This document shows positions 1 through 8,094 of a stretch of DNA of 64,000 nucleotides, in pieces. The notes beneath the pieces were generated by a model, which worked only from the letters and a program-made list of their open reading frames with translations, was not told the origin of the DNA and did no database searches. The position numbers and the translations under genes were made by a program. The stretch covers positions 1 through 64,000 of the forward strand of contig NZ_JAELTX010000010.1 of assembly GCF_016429065.1 (NCBI RefSeq), given 5' to 3'. The stretch is from Pedobacter sp. ASV17 (GTDB lineage: Bacteria; Bacteroidota; Bacteroidia; Sphingobacteriales; Sphingobacteriaceae). The stretch's first letter is position 1. The number at the start of each line of letters is the position of its first letter.

Positions 1-1
1 G

Positions 2-736
2 AATAGCAAGCCTAGTTTAGATGGGGCTAGAGAAGTGGTAGTCGTGCCAATTACTCCAGGTGCCGAAATAGAATTACGCAGAATGGAATGGGTAGAGCGT
101 AATCGCAAAAAAGTAGGTGAATTAAGCAATGGTCAAATTGCCTATGTGTACATGCCAAACACTGGCCCTGATGGTTACACTTACTTCAATCGCTATTATT
201 TCTCGCAAATGGACAAAAAAGCATTACTCATTGACGAGCGTAACAATGGCGGTGGCTGGGTAGCAGATTATGTAATTGATTTGCTAAGCCGCGAATTGAT
301 GAGCTACTGGGCAATTAGAGATGGCAAGAGCTTCACTACGCCAGGCAACGGTATTTATGGCCCTAAAGCCATGATCATTAACGAAAATGCAGGTTCAGGT
401 GGCGACATGATGCCTTACATGTTCAAAGAGAAAGGTTTGGGTAAATTAGTTGGACGTACCACAATGGGTATTTTGGTAGGCATTAGCGGCTATCCACGCT
501 TGCTAGATGGTGGTAGTATCACTTCTCCAAACTTTGGTATTTACGACACAAAAGGCAAGTGGATCATCGAAAATGAAGGGGTAGCGCCAGATGTTTTTGT
601 AGAACAAACACCTAAGGATTTATTGGAAGGTAGAGATCCTCAATTGGAAAGAACCATCAAGATCCTACAAGAGGAAATGAAAAACTACAAATATCCAAAT
701 ACTGCAAAACCTAAAGATCCGATCAGAGGTCATTAA
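2..736 (+). CDS. Tricorn-like S41 family protease, C-terminal part (cut by window edge)
   Basis: The reading frame is open to the left edge of the window, so only the last ~245 residues are present. They match the C-terminal protease core of tricorn-type S41 serine peptidases. A PDZ-like end is followed by a stretch with DERNNGGGW, then the nucleophile loop NENAGSGGDMMPYMF (serine in AGSGGD), then the ENEGVAPD segment near the end that closes the active site in this family. Full-length tricorn homologues are about 1,050-1,100 residues and start with a beta-propeller, so the propeller and most of the PDZ domain lie outside the window. Bacterial members are usually secreted or periplasmic and degrade peptides. 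An in-frame GTG at position 35 exists but is internal, because the coding match continues upstream of it. Confidence 0.85.
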   Translation, partial: NSKPSLDGAREVVVVPITPGAEIELRRMEWVERNRKKVGELSNGQIAYVYMPNTGPDGYTYFNRYYFSQMDKKALLIDERNNGGGWVADYVIDLLSRELMSYWAIRDGKSFTTPGNGIYGPKAMIINENAGSGGDMMPYMFKEKGLGKLVGRTTMGILVGISGYPRLLDGGSITSPNFGIYDTKGKWIIENEGVAPDVFVEQTPKDLLEGRDPQLERTIKILQEEMKNYKYPNTAKPKDPIRGH

Positions 737-743
737 TAAAGAA

Positions 744-771
744 GGTCCTTGCAATCAAAAATGCAAGGACC
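744..771 (+). terminator. Intrinsic terminator after the tricorn-like protease
   Basis: A perfect 10-bp stem (GGTCCTTGCA at 744-753 pairing with TGCAAGGACC at 762-771) with an 8-nt loop begins 7 bp after the stop codon. It is followed by a short pyrimidine-rich tract (CTTATCATTTT). The T-run is imperfect, so termination is likely but not certain. Confidence 0.6.
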
Positions 772-797
772 CTTATCATTTTGGAATAAACAGAGGC

Positions 798-866
798 TTA
801 AACCTCTTTCTCCATTATGTAATCATTCATAAAGAAACCGTTACCGATATCAAGGTCAACGGTTTT
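798..866 (-). pseudogene. Orphan C-terminal tail of a GNAT acetyltransferase gene (duplicate of the 3' end of 1982-2476)
   Basis: Read on the minus strand, this stretch encodes KTVDLDIGNGFFMNDYIMEK followed by EV and a stop. The intact GNAT gene at 1982-2476 ends with ETVDLDIGNGFYMNDYVMEK, then TL and a stop. The nucleotide match runs from about 798 to 870 against 1982 to 2056. Upstream of the remnant the homology ends abruptly at the stop codon of the intervening gene (868-1977). The remnant has no start or N-terminal part. The changes between the copies are conservative (Y/F, V/I), which suggests the tail came from a related functional gene rather than from long neutral decay of this copy. 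Confidence 0.8.
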
Positions 867-867
867 T

Positions 868-1977
868 TTATTGCTCATCTATCAGTTTACGTAGCTCTTG
901 GTTAAGATTCTTTAAATCGATTTTAAACTCTTTCTCAAAAATATCATTTAAAGAAGTATAAGTCATCACTCTTTTTAGGCCTTGGAAGCCATCGCGTTTA
1001 TAAATGGCGTTACATAAAATCCCTTGTATGGTACTATTCGGGTTGGTGTAATTATCCATGTAGTAGAAATCTTCAAGCTTGGAAAGGTTTATCTCTGGAT
1101 GCGCTTTAAGATAGTCTTTTAATCTATTCGCATGCCAAGAAAGAGGTTTACCTAAGGTTCCCCCATAAAATACAGCGAGCCCTTCGTTAAGTGGCGATTT
1201 CGGATGTAGAGGATTTAAATAGATATGCACCACCTCGTGAAAATAGTTCTCACCATTACCTGCACAAAAAACCGTGTTGTCATGTTGGTTAGAAATACCC
1301 ATAGGCTTATCAGCATTACCCATTCCGATGGTAAAATCAAATCCTCTAAGCAGCTGTATTTCATCATAAGTATCGGCGAAGAAATAGGTAATTGATTTAG
1401 GAGCAAGATTCCATTGCTTTTCTAAATCTTTAATTGCCTTTATTAAAAGTTGCGACTTTTTTTCATCAAATTGATGATATTTCGGGAAGTAATAACTAAC
1501 CTGTCCAAAAATTTTATTATTCCAGTTGCCCTTATAAAAGTCTGCTGGTTGAACAAAATGAATTTGCTGATTAGCATTCACCTTTATAAATTGATTGGTG
1601 ATGTACATGACAGAATTATTTTTCAAACTATCAGTCCACGAGCCTAACATTTTAATATTAAAAACACCATCTTTCAAAGGCTTTAAGTAATGAATCGTCT
1701 TACTTTCAGCCATTAAATAGGTTGGAAAATCACCACCTATTCCATAAACAGAAGGGTCTGGATTTTTATACTTTTTACAATCTTCCTCACTCCAGTATTT
1801 TTTATAATCTGGCAACTTGCTTTTGCTTTTAAAATCGTTAATGTAATTACTGTAAAATGCGATCACTTTTTTATTCATCACATCTGTGGTATCAACCCCT
1901 GGGTTAATATTCAATTGTGCGTTACAAAAAAGGCAAAAAATTAGAGGTATCAGTGTCGAGAAGGCTATTTTCTTCAT
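868..1977 (-). CDS. Secreted HExxH protein, putative gluzincin-type metallopeptidase
   Basis: 369 residues with an N-terminal signal peptide (MKKIAFSTLIPLIFCLFCNA). In the C-terminal half the motif HEVVH is followed 14 residues later by the glutamate of NEGLAVFYGG. This HExxH...E pattern is that of peptidase MA-like (gluzincin) zinc proteases, with two histidines and a downstream glutamate as predicted zinc ligands. The N-terminal ~180 residues resemble no family I recognise. It lies 4 bp downstream of the GNAT gene, so it is probably co-transcribed. Its stop codon sits exactly where a duplicated GNAT tail begins, which suggests the gene was acquired as a unit at this site. Substrate unknown; export to the periplasm or outside is inferred from the signal peptide. 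Confidence 0.6.
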   Translation of the reverse strand: MKKIAFSTLIPLIFCLFCNAQLNINPGVDTTDVMNKKVIAFYSNYINDFKSKSKLPDYKKYWSEEDCKKYKNPDPSVYGIGGDFPTYLMAESKTIHYLKPLKDGVFNIKMLGSWTDSLKNNSVMYITNQFIKVNANQQIHFVQPADFYKGNWNNKIFGQVSYYFPKYHQFDEKKSQLLIKAIKDLEKQWNLAPKSITYFFADTYDEIQLLRGFDFTIGMGNADKPMGISNQHDNTVFCAGNGENYFHEVVHIYLNPLHPKSPLNEGLAVFYGGTLGKPLSWHANRLKDYLKAHPEINLSKLEDFYYMDNYTNPNSTIQGILCNAIYKRDGFQGLKRVMTYTSLNDIFEKEFKIDLKNLNQELRKLIDEQ

Positions 1978-1981
1978 TTCC

Positions 1982-2476
1982 TTATAAGGTTTTCTCCATT
2001 ACATAATCATTCATATAGAACCCGTTACCGATATCGAGGTCAACGGTTTCTTTTATTTTAAAACCTGCCTTTTCATAAAAATCTTTGGCTTTATTGTCTC
2101 TGTTTACATTCAGTTGTAAAAATTTTGCTCCCTGAACCTTGATCTGATCAACCACTTCGTTCATTAAAATTTTACCCACACCTTTGCCGTGCATTTTAGG
2201 CAGCACATAAAGTTTGTGCAATTTATAAACATGATTTTCCGAATCTACGACAGAGAAGCCTGCGAAACCAACATCTTCTTTTAGTTCAGAAGCAATAAGG
2301 AAAGTATGTCCATCGCGTAGTTGCCCTAAAAGTTCGCCTTGATTGTACATTTTATCTAACATAAATACAATTTGCTCTTGCGAGATGATGTCGCCGTAAG
2401 CGGTAGGCCAGGTCTGTTCAGCCAAATTTCTGATGGTGAGTAAGTCTTCTTCTTTTGCTTTCCTAAGGTATATCAT
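1982..2476 (-). CDS. GNAT family N-acetyltransferase
   Basis: 164 residues, the normal length for a single-domain GNAT. The central part contains the acetyl-CoA pyrophosphate-binding loop (LPKMHGKGVGKILMNEV, the R/Q-x-x-G-x-G/A signature with K in place of the first residue). The C-terminal LNVNRDNKAKDFYEKAGF segment is the typical motif B. The acceptor substrate cannot be predicted. It is in a tight minus-strand group with the gene at 2561-3127 upstream and the HExxH gene 4 bp downstream. A second copy of its last ~23 codons lies beyond the HExxH gene at 798-866. Confidence 0.88.
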   Translation of the reverse strand: MIYLRKAKEEDLLTIRNLAEQTWPTAYGDIISQEQIVFMLDKMYNQGELLGQLRDGHTFLIASELKEDVGFAGFSVVDSENHVYKLHKLYVLPKMHGKGVGKILMNEVVDQIKVQGAKFLQLNVNRDNKAKDFYEKAGFKIKETVDLDIGNGFYMNDYVMEKTL

Positions 2477-2560
2477 TTTTTGAGGGGTCAGGGGTTAGTT
2501 GAGTTAAAGGTGATAAGTTTTAAGTCTTTATTCTTTGCTCCTTATTCTTTATTCCAGCTA

Positions 2561-3127
2561 TTAAAGCAGCTCTCCAATAAATAAATAAGGCACTTGAAAT
2601 CTGAATGACACTAAGCCATCTTCTACCACTAAAAACTCACCCGTTTCTTGTTGCATCAGGTTATCAGCTTCAAAATAAGCGATCACATCGATCAACAAAA
2701 CAGTGCCTGCAGGTTTCCAAACGCTAAATCCATTTTTGATAGGATAGTATTTACTTCTTTCTGTAAAAAGCACCAAATTGATGTCGGGCAAATAGCAGGT
2801 TAAATCGTCAAAACTATCGACGTTGCTGATGACGTTGACTGCAGGGTATTTTTCTTTGATCAAAAACTCCATGGCATCTTCCAAGCCCTCTTTTGGTTTC
2901 GGAATAATTCGGATGTCCTCTTGCAGTACCGCTCCCATTGGCAAATTACCAACCACTACGTCTACCTTGAGCTCTAAGGAAATTACTTTTTCATATTCAC
3001 TAGCCGCTACTAATACCGTTGGACTCCACTCTAAAAGCTGACCCAAATATTCTTCATTAAAGTTTCCTAGTTCGTGGATGTATAGCGCTGGTTCTTGCTT
3101 TTCTCTGATGATATGGTGTGACGACAT
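2561..3127 (-). CDS. Thiamine pyrophosphokinase-like protein
   Basis: 188 residues, soluble, no signal peptide. The stretch SPTVLVAASEYEKVISLELK followed by VDVVVGNLPMG looks like the Rossmann-like N-terminal half of thiamine diphosphokinases, where an aspartate-rich loop binds Mg-ATP. The C-terminal beta strands (KNGFSVWKPAGTVLLI) resemble the thiamine-binding half. Several acidic residues of canonical enzymes are not obvious (GNLPMG in place of GDxDS), so it may be a diverged Bacteroidota variant rather than a proven kinase. It heads the minus-strand group TPK-like / GNAT / HExxH, with an 84-bp AT-rich gap before the GNAT gene. The family assignment is tentative. Confidence 0.45.
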   Translation of the reverse strand: MSSHHIIREKQEPALYIHELGNFNEEYLGQLLEWSPTVLVAASEYEKVISLELKVDVVVGNLPMGAVLQEDIRIIPKPKEGLEDAMEFLIKEKYPAVNVISNVDSFDDLTCYLPDINLVLFTERSKYYPIKNGFSVWKPAGTVLLIDVIAYFEADNLMQQETGEFLVVEDGLVSFRFQVPYLFIGELL

Positions 3128-3256
3128 CCGCCTAAGTTAAAAGTTTTTCAGCTCAAAATCTACAGTTTTACATTTCACCGATTAAACAAATCAAACCTTT
3201 CAAATTTTCAATCGTTCAAACATATATCGATAACACAAAAATCGTATCTTGTAGTG

Positions 3257-3757
3257 ATGAGCAAAAGTAAATTCGAATTATCAAAAGAAGGTGGTCCGCA
3301 TTTGAGACTGCTAAGTTTAATAGGCACCTGGGACGGCCGTACACGCACTTGGTTTGAGAAGGATGTGTTGGCGGATGAGTCGGCAACGAGCAGTAAAATT
3401 ATTGCACTGCTTAACAAGCGTTTTATCCGTTATGAGTACCGTGGCATTATCAATGGTAAAACACACGAAGGCCTAATGGTTTGGGGCTTTGATTTGGGCA
3501 ATAACAAATGTGTTTGCAGCTGGATCGATAGCTTTCACATGGGCACGGGAATCATGTTCTCCGAAGGTGAGGAAACCAGTAATGGCTTTTCGGTAACGGG
3601 GCAATATAGCAACAGCGAAATGCCTGAACCTTGGGGATGGCGCACGGAACTGGAAATCATCAACTCTGACCAGTTTATTTTGCGTGCCTACAATATTTCT
3701 CCAAGCGGAGAGGAAACTAAGGCTATTGAAACGATTAATTTAAGATTGGATTTGTAG
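3257..3757 (+). CDS. DUF1579 family protein
   Basis: About 166 residues, cytosolic. It matches the DUF1579 pattern: an early LIGTWDGRTRTWF, a middle RYEYRGIINGKTHEGLMVWG, and a C-terminal ELEIINSDQFILRAYNISPSG with regularly alternating strands, suggesting a small beta-barrel. No enzymatic function is established for the family. A GTG at 3254 immediately precedes the ATG at 3257, and the ATG is preferred. A TATCTTG sequence at 3245-3251 resembles the Bacteroidota -7 element (one T short) and would place transcription almost at the start codon. It is divergent from the gene at 2561-3127. Confidence 0.75.
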   Translation: MSKSKFELSKEGGPHLRLLSLIGTWDGRTRTWFEKDVLADESATSSKIIALLNKRFIRYEYRGIINGKTHEGLMVWGFDLGNNKCVCSWIDSFHMGTGIMFSEGEETSNGFSVTGQYSNSEMPEPWGWRTELEIINSDQFILRAYNISPSGEETKAIETINLRLDL

Positions 3758-3770
3758 GTTTAAATAAACC

Positions 3771-4435
3771 ACCTAAGACATCTAAGCTATAGGATAAAAC
3801 ATTAAGAAATTAAGATAATTAAGACTTGGTGGGAAAACTTAATGTTCCTTAATGCCTTAATGGTTCGAAATCTAAAACGGTTAAAAAACCACCTTAGACA
3901 CCTTAGCACATCTAAGCTATACGACTAAGAAATTAGGAATGCAAAACTTAATGTTCCTTAATGCCTTAATGGTTTAAAATCTAAAACGGTTAAAAAACCA
4001 CCTAAGACACCTTAGCACACCTAAGCTATACGACTAAGAAATTAGGAATGCAAAACTTAATGTTCCTTAATGCCTTAATGGTTTAAAATCTAAAACGGTT
4101 AAAAAACCACCTTAGACACCTTAGTACATCTAAGCTATACGATTAAGAAATTAGGAATGCAAAATTTAATGTTCCTTAATGCCTTAATGGTTTAAAATCT
4201 AAAACGGTTAAAAAACCACCTTAGACACCTTAGTACATCTAAGCTATACGATTAAGAAATTAGGAATGCAAAATTTAATGTTCCTTAATGCCTTAATGGT
4301 TTAAAATCTAAAACGGTTAAAAAACCACCTTAGACACCTTAGTACATCTAAGCTATACGATTAAGAAATTAGGAATGCAAAACTTAATGTCTCTTAATGC
4401 CTTAATGGTTCAATACTAAAATGTTCTTAAATGTC
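3771..4435. repeat. Tandem array of six copies of a 109-bp intergenic unit
   Basis: A degenerate first copy of about 120 bp (3771-3890) is followed by five copies spaced 109 bp apart, beginning at 3891, 4000, 4109, 4218 and 4327. The last copy decays near 4416. Each unit contains ACCTTAGACACCTTAG, CATCTAAGCTATACGA, AACTTAATGTTCCTTAATG, CCTTAATGGTT and CTAAAACGGTTAAAAAACC. Within a unit CTTAGA (3893-3898) and TCTAAG (3911-3916) can pair. Copies 2-6 are nearly identical while the first has drifted, so the array has expanded recently. There is no ORF or spacer structure. The array fills the gap between two convergent genes. Confidence 0.95.
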
Positions 4436-4453
4436 TAGGGTGGTTAAAACAAA

Positions 4454-5389
4454 TTATTTCTTATCCGATGTAGGTTTTTGGCTCAACTGCATTGCCATCA
4501 TCTGCTTCATGGTATTGTTCATGCCTTCTGTGCTACCATCCAAGAAGATCACATTACCTTCGCTATACTCAGCAAACTGTTTAATTGCTTCAGTCCACAT
4601 GGTAAATAAAATCACTGAAGTATCCAGATTTGCTTGTTGCATTTCGTGCGCAGCATTAGTCATCCCTTTTGCTACCTCTTCCCTAAACAAAGCAATACCT
4701 TGACCACGCAATTGCGCAGCTTCACGTTCAGCAGTAGCGGCAATTTTAATGGCATTACCATCAGCTTCCGCTCCTTTAGTTTTAGTAATCAACAAAGCTT
4801 GACCTTCGTTTTCGGCAGCGGCCTTTAAGTTATTAGAAGCTACTACACGGCTCATTGAGCGCATAATTTCTTCATCGAAAGTAATATCGTTTAGTTGTAA
4901 ATCTTGTAAATGGTAACCCCAACTTTCCAATACTTGGTCAATTTGGTGTTTTACGTGCTCTACAATTTCATTACGCTGAGCCAATACATTTGCTTGTTTC
5001 TGCGTAGCTACATAAGCACGAATCGACCCCTCAATGGTGCGAATTAACGCCTGCATCAAGTTGTTAGAATCTACGAATTTGAAGGCTACATTTTTGATCG
5101 TCTCCTCATCATGGTTAAGCACCGAATAAAGCAACATGGCTTTGAAGTATACGTTGGCCTGATCTTGCGTTACTGCCTGAAAAGACAGCTCAACCGAACG
5201 ATTCTGAATAGATATCCTCGAATGAATAACCTCAATCAAAGGAATTTTAAGGCTAAGTCCTGGACGTAATAAGCGCTGATATTTACCAAAAATGGTAATC
5301 ACCGCAATTGTTCCTTGTTTAACCGTAACAAATGAACTGAAAAGAATAATTAGCGCAAATACAAGTACGCCATAACCGAAGTAATCCAT
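4454..5389 (-). CDS. SPFH/Band 7 membrane protein (slipin/HIR-like)
   Basis: 311 residues. One N-terminal membrane segment (about residues 4-23) is followed by the SPFH domain starting at VKQGTIAVITIFGKYQRLLR and RPGLSLKIPLIEVIHSR. After it comes an Ala/Glu-rich coiled-coil stalk (about residues 180-240, AAAENEGQALLITKTKG and following), then a C-terminal helix ending in MKQMMAMQLSQ. These proteins form large ring-like oligomers at the membrane and organise membrane domains or control proteases. No NfeD or FtsH partner is adjacent, so a specific role cannot be given. It is monocistronic on the minus strand, downstream of the tandem array and divergent from the small membrane gene at 5544. Confidence 0.85.
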   Translation of the reverse strand: MDYFGYGVLVFALIILFSSFVTVKQGTIAVITIFGKYQRLLRPGLSLKIPLIEVIHSRISIQNRSVELSFQAVTQDQANVYFKAMLLYSVLNHDEETIKNVAFKFVDSNNLMQALIRTIEGSIRAYVATQKQANVLAQRNEIVEHVKHQIDQVLESWGYHLQDLQLNDITFDEEIMRSMSRVVASNNLKAAAENEGQALLITKTKGAEADGNAIKIAATAEREAAQLRGQGIALFREEVAKGMTNAAHEMQQANLDTSVILFTMWTEAIKQFAEYSEGNVIFLDGSTEGMNNTMKQMMAMQLSQKPTSDKK

Positions 5390-5543
5390 AGCAATAATTT
5401 TTGATGATCAATATTACTAAAAATAAACCAGCAAGCGGCATTCCCATTCCCTTTAATCCAAAAAACAGTAAGCAAATCTCAAAACAGCTCAACAAACAAA
5501 AAATACTTTATGCTGTTTTTAAGCAATACTGAATTACAGAGCG

Positions 5544-5729
5544 ATGAACGTAAAAAGAACCTTCGGCACTATCTTAACCATTCTCGGTATTGCAGGACTA
5601 ATTTATGCGGGCTGGGCCTTTCTAAAGCACAGCGTAGGCACCAGAGAACTCGTCGTTGTAGCCGTCATTGCCATTATTTTTTTTATGTCGGGTATTGGAC
5701 TGATCAAAAACACAAAGGACGAAGCCTAA
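5544..5729 (+). CDS. Small two-helix membrane protein
   Basis: 61 residues with two predicted membrane helices (about 7-27 and 35-54) and a short charged C-terminus (KNTKDEA). I do not recognise a named family. A longer ORF in another frame (5510-5848) overlaps it but has no hydrophobic or family character, so this frame is chosen. It is divergent from the SPFH gene and convergent with the small membrane gene at 5737-5931, whose stop lies 7 bp away. Confidence 0.55.
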   Translation: MNVKRTFGTILTILGIAGLIYAGWAFLKHSVGTRELVVVAVIAIIFFMSGIGLIKNTKDEA

Positions 5730-5736
5730 GCACCAA

Positions 5737-5931
5737 CTATTTCTTGTTTAGAGATTTCTTTTGTCTGATGATGAGGATTTGTCCCAGTGCCACTACCGCA
5801 CAAGCAATAATAGTAAGAATCAAAAACCTAATGCGCTCGGGATTTTGATAAAGCAGATATAGAGCATAAAGCACCACCACAATGGCTGCAGCGGCAATGA
5901 TATAATGTAGGACTAGTTTATTGTTTTTCAT
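5737..5931 (-). CDS. Small two-helix membrane protein, overlapping capA-like gene
   Basis: 64 residues: two hydrophobic segments (about residues 9-27 and 35-53) separated by YQNPERIRF, ending in a basic tail (RQKKSLNKK). No known family. Its start overlaps the last 14 bp of the upstream CapA-like gene, which implies translational coupling and co-transcription. Function unknown. Confidence 0.55.
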   Translation of the reverse strand: MKNNKLVLHYIIAAAAIVVVLYALYLLYQNPERIRFLILTIIACAVVALGQILIIRQKKSLNKK

Positions 5932-7027
5932 CCAGCGATATTCTATTGTTTTCGAACTTCAGTCCATGGCCCTTAAAATCCATGTCGGTAAGCGTCTTCA
6001 TCTTTTGAAATGCAGCACCACTATCGTCCAAAGTTAGGCGATTAATTTTATCCTGTTTTACAGAAACCACATCAGCATACAAGAAATCACCTTGGCTATT
6101 TATTTTCAGTTGCAATAGGGGCGCTATTCCGTTTGGTCCTTTTAAGCTAAACATGCCATAGGTACAAAAATTACCCAAGCTGTAGGCAATAAATTTATTC
6201 TTGTAAACCTCTACCGCTCTGGTCACATGCGGCCCGTGCCCAAGTACCACATCTGCACCTGCATCAATTACACCATGCGCAAAAGCATAAACATTTCCAC
6301 GGTTTTCATTGTAAAAGATTTCGGTTTTTCGGGTAACGTGTTCAAACCTGGCACCTTCACCACCACCGTGAAAAGATACAATCACAATATCGGCCTGTTT
6401 TTTCAACTCGGCCACCAATAGCTTGGCACTATCTATATTTTTAATGGAAACGGTATTCTCATTGGGCGCAAATGCCACAAACGCATACCTCACACTATCG
6501 ATAGAAAACAAATCAAAAGGCTTGTCCAATTGTCCCGCATAATGGATTTGCAAGGAGTCTAAAATCTTAGCGGTATTCTTACGGCCTTTGTTGTTAAAAT
6601 CGCCCACATGGTTATTGGCAACACTTAGCACATTAAAGCCAGCGGCCTTGAAAATGCCAGCATAACGATCGGGCATTCTAAAAGCATAGCAGTTATTTGG
6701 ATTGATCCCTTTGCATTTAGAAGAATTTCCCGAGTTTAGGAAACAGCCTTCAAGGTTCCCAAATACGATATCTCCCCTCAAAAAAGTATCAACAGCCTTA
6801 AAACTATTAATGGCATCATCGGGAGGCAAATTGAGCTTGCTTGGAAAGGCAGATCCCAACATCATATCGCCTACAGCCACAATACTGATGGTATCTTTTA
6901 TTTTTCTGGCTTTCGATAGTGTATCTGTATCAACAACCCGTTTTGCTTCTGTGGGCTTGCTTTGGCAACTTACCAGCACATAAACGACAGCAACACAAAT
7001 AAGCAGTCCAAAAATTTTCTTCATCAT
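5918..7027 (-). CDS. CapA family lipoprotein (PGA_cap metallophosphatase fold)
   Basis: 369 residues. The N-terminal signal ends in a lipobox (VYVLVSC), so it is predicted to be a lipoprotein. The body carries the PGA_cap calcineurin-like signatures in order: VAVGDMMLGS, GNLEGCF, SVANNHVGDF, VSFHGGGEG and LGHGPHVTRAVE, ending with AYSLGNFCTYG. The family includes CapA/PgsA of poly-gamma-glutamate capsule synthesis, but no CapB/CapC genes are nearby, so a PGA role is not supported here. A metal-dependent phosphoesterase or hydrolase in the envelope is the safest description. It overlaps the downstream small membrane gene and lies 59 bp from the NlpC/P60 gene, possibly in one transcript. Confidence 0.82.
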   Translation of the reverse strand: MMKKIFGLLICVAVVYVLVSCQSKPTEAKRVVDTDTLSKARKIKDTISIVAVGDMMLGSAFPSKLNLPPDDAINSFKAVDTFLRGDIVFGNLEGCFLNSGNSSKCKGINPNNCYAFRMPDRYAGIFKAAGFNVLSVANNHVGDFNNKGRKNTAKILDSLQIHYAGQLDKPFDLFSIDSVRYAFVAFAPNENTVSIKNIDSAKLLVAELKKQADIVIVSFHGGGEGARFEHVTRKTEIFYNENRGNVYAFAHGVIDAGADVVLGHGPHVTRAVEVYKNKFIAYSLGNFCTYGMFSLKGPNGIAPLLQLKINSQGDFLYADVVSVKQDKINRLTLDDSGAAFQKMKTLTDMDFKGHGLKFENNRISLDEKQ

Positions 7028-7086
7028 ATCTCAAAAAAAATCCCTCCCAAAGCTGGGAAGGATCATCTAATATCGTTCTAATTGAT

Positions 7087-7641
7087 TTATTCCTCTATAA
7101 ACTCTTTGTCGCCTGGTTCAATAATTCTACCGCCCTTATAAAAATAGCGGCTATAATAAGGCTCATTTAAATTGCTGATCACTACACCGCGGGTACTTGA
7201 TGCATGAGCAAAACGATTATCACCCAAATAAATACCTACGTGTGATATGCTACGACTCTTAATTTTAAAGAAAACCAAATCTCCTTCTTTCAATTCATCC
7301 TTAGACAATGGATTAACCATGCTAAAGATGTCACGAGAGTTACGTAAAATGGTGGTATTAAAAACCTTGTCGTAAATAGCTTTGGTAAAAGCTGAGCAGT
7401 CTATTCCTTTTTTAGTGTTACCACCAAAACGGTAGGGAGTTCCTATCCATTCGTAAATAAACTTATATAATTTTAGGTTTGACGTTGCATTTACTGCAAC
7501 CCCCATTACTTGCGAGAAATATTGCGAAGCTAAATTGTCTGGATCTTCTACTTTGGCAGCTTCTTTAGTTTTGCTTTGGGCAAATGTTGCCGAAAAAGCT
7601 GCGAGAACGATTAAAGTAGAAAACAAAAACTTTTTAATCAT
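7087..7641 (-). CDS. Secreted NlpC/P60 peptidoglycan endopeptidase
   Basis: 184 residues. A cleavable signal peptide ends near ATFAQ. The NlpC/P60 papain-like domain follows: WIGTPYRFGGNTKKGIDCSA carries the catalytic Cys, SHVGIYLG the catalytic His, and HASSTRGV the third polar residue. Such enzymes cleave gamma-D-glutamyl-diaminopimelate bonds in the peptidoglycan stem. The domain begins directly after the signal without SH3 repeats, a short architecture common in Bacteroidota. A very good promoter (7713-7744) lies upstream. Confidence 0.9.
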   Translation of the reverse strand: MIKKFLFSTLIVLAAFSATFAQSKTKEAAKVEDPDNLASQYFSQVMGVAVNATSNLKLYKFIYEWIGTPYRFGGNTKKGIDCSAFTKAIYDKVFNTTILRNSRDIFSMVNPLSKDELKEGDLVFFKIKSRSISHVGIYLGDNRFAHASSTRGVVISNLNEPYYSRYFYKGGRIIEPGDKEFIEE

Positions 7642-7712
7642 GTTATACTATTAAGTTTGGGTAAACAACACTTACACTTAACGTACACCACTGTGGGCTT
7701 ATTGTTAGCCAG

Positions 7713-7744
7713 CAAAATTATAATTTAAGGTTCTTTAATCCAAA
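7713..7744 (-). promoter_or_regulatory. Bacteroidota-type promoter of the NlpC/P60 gene
   Basis: On the minus strand TTTG (7744-7741) is separated by 20 bp from TAATTTTG (7720-7713). This matches the known Bacteroidota consensus TTTG-N19-21-TAnnTTTG. Transcription would begin near 7708, giving a leader of about 65 nt. Confidence 0.65.
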
Positions 7745-8055
7745 TATTAAAATGTTAAAAAGTGAAGTTATTAACATTTTTTATCCTGAGACCTTCCAGA
7801 CGGCGATTATCAAATGTATTTTTATTTAGAAACTAGTCTTTTTTTGAGTAAAATCAGAAATTACGCCAAAGCACCCCAACGCCAAATAAAATTTCTGTTT
7901 TTAAAGGCTTTAAGTTTTCCCAAATACACCCAAAATGAATAGTGTAAAATTTACCATTTCTAAAAACGGTATAAAAAGCAGTACAACAAGGGGTTTAACC
8001 ACTACCTCTTGATGTTTTTACACTAATGCCTATAAAAAAATACAAGAAAATAGAT

Positions 8056-8063
8056 TAGATTTG
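8056..8063 (+). promoter_or_regulatory. -7 element of the pdhA-pdhC promoter
   Basis: TAGATTTG fits TAnnTTTG exactly and lies 31 bp before the pdhA start codon, predicting a leader of about 25-27 nt. A clear -33 TTTG is not visible at the expected spacing. Confidence 0.5.
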
Positions 8064-8094
8064 CTCTCGTAAATAAAAAATTTATCATCAAAAC

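Larger units (their letters stand above)
7642..8094. other. 453-bp divergent intergenic region between NlpC/P60 and pdhA
   Basis: AT-rich region that holds the two divergent promoters described separately. I see no ORF with family similarity, no terminator and no repeat belonging to the other repeat groups of this window. The middle part (about 7780-8000) shows nothing recognisable. Confidence 0.6.

Noticed and set aside
3771-4435. Possible CRISPR array
   Set aside because: The 109-bp units are directly contiguous and nearly identical along their whole length, with no short repeats separated by unique spacers, and no cas genes are near.
5510-5848. 112-residue ORF overlapping the small membrane gene at 5544
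   Set aside because: Its sequence is rich in Arg/His/Cys with no domain or helix pattern, and it overlaps two better-supported small genes on both strands.
5918-7027. Poly-gamma-glutamate capsule locus
   Set aside because: Only a CapA-like protein is present; CapB and CapC homologues are missing and the neighbours are unrelated membrane and NlpC genes.
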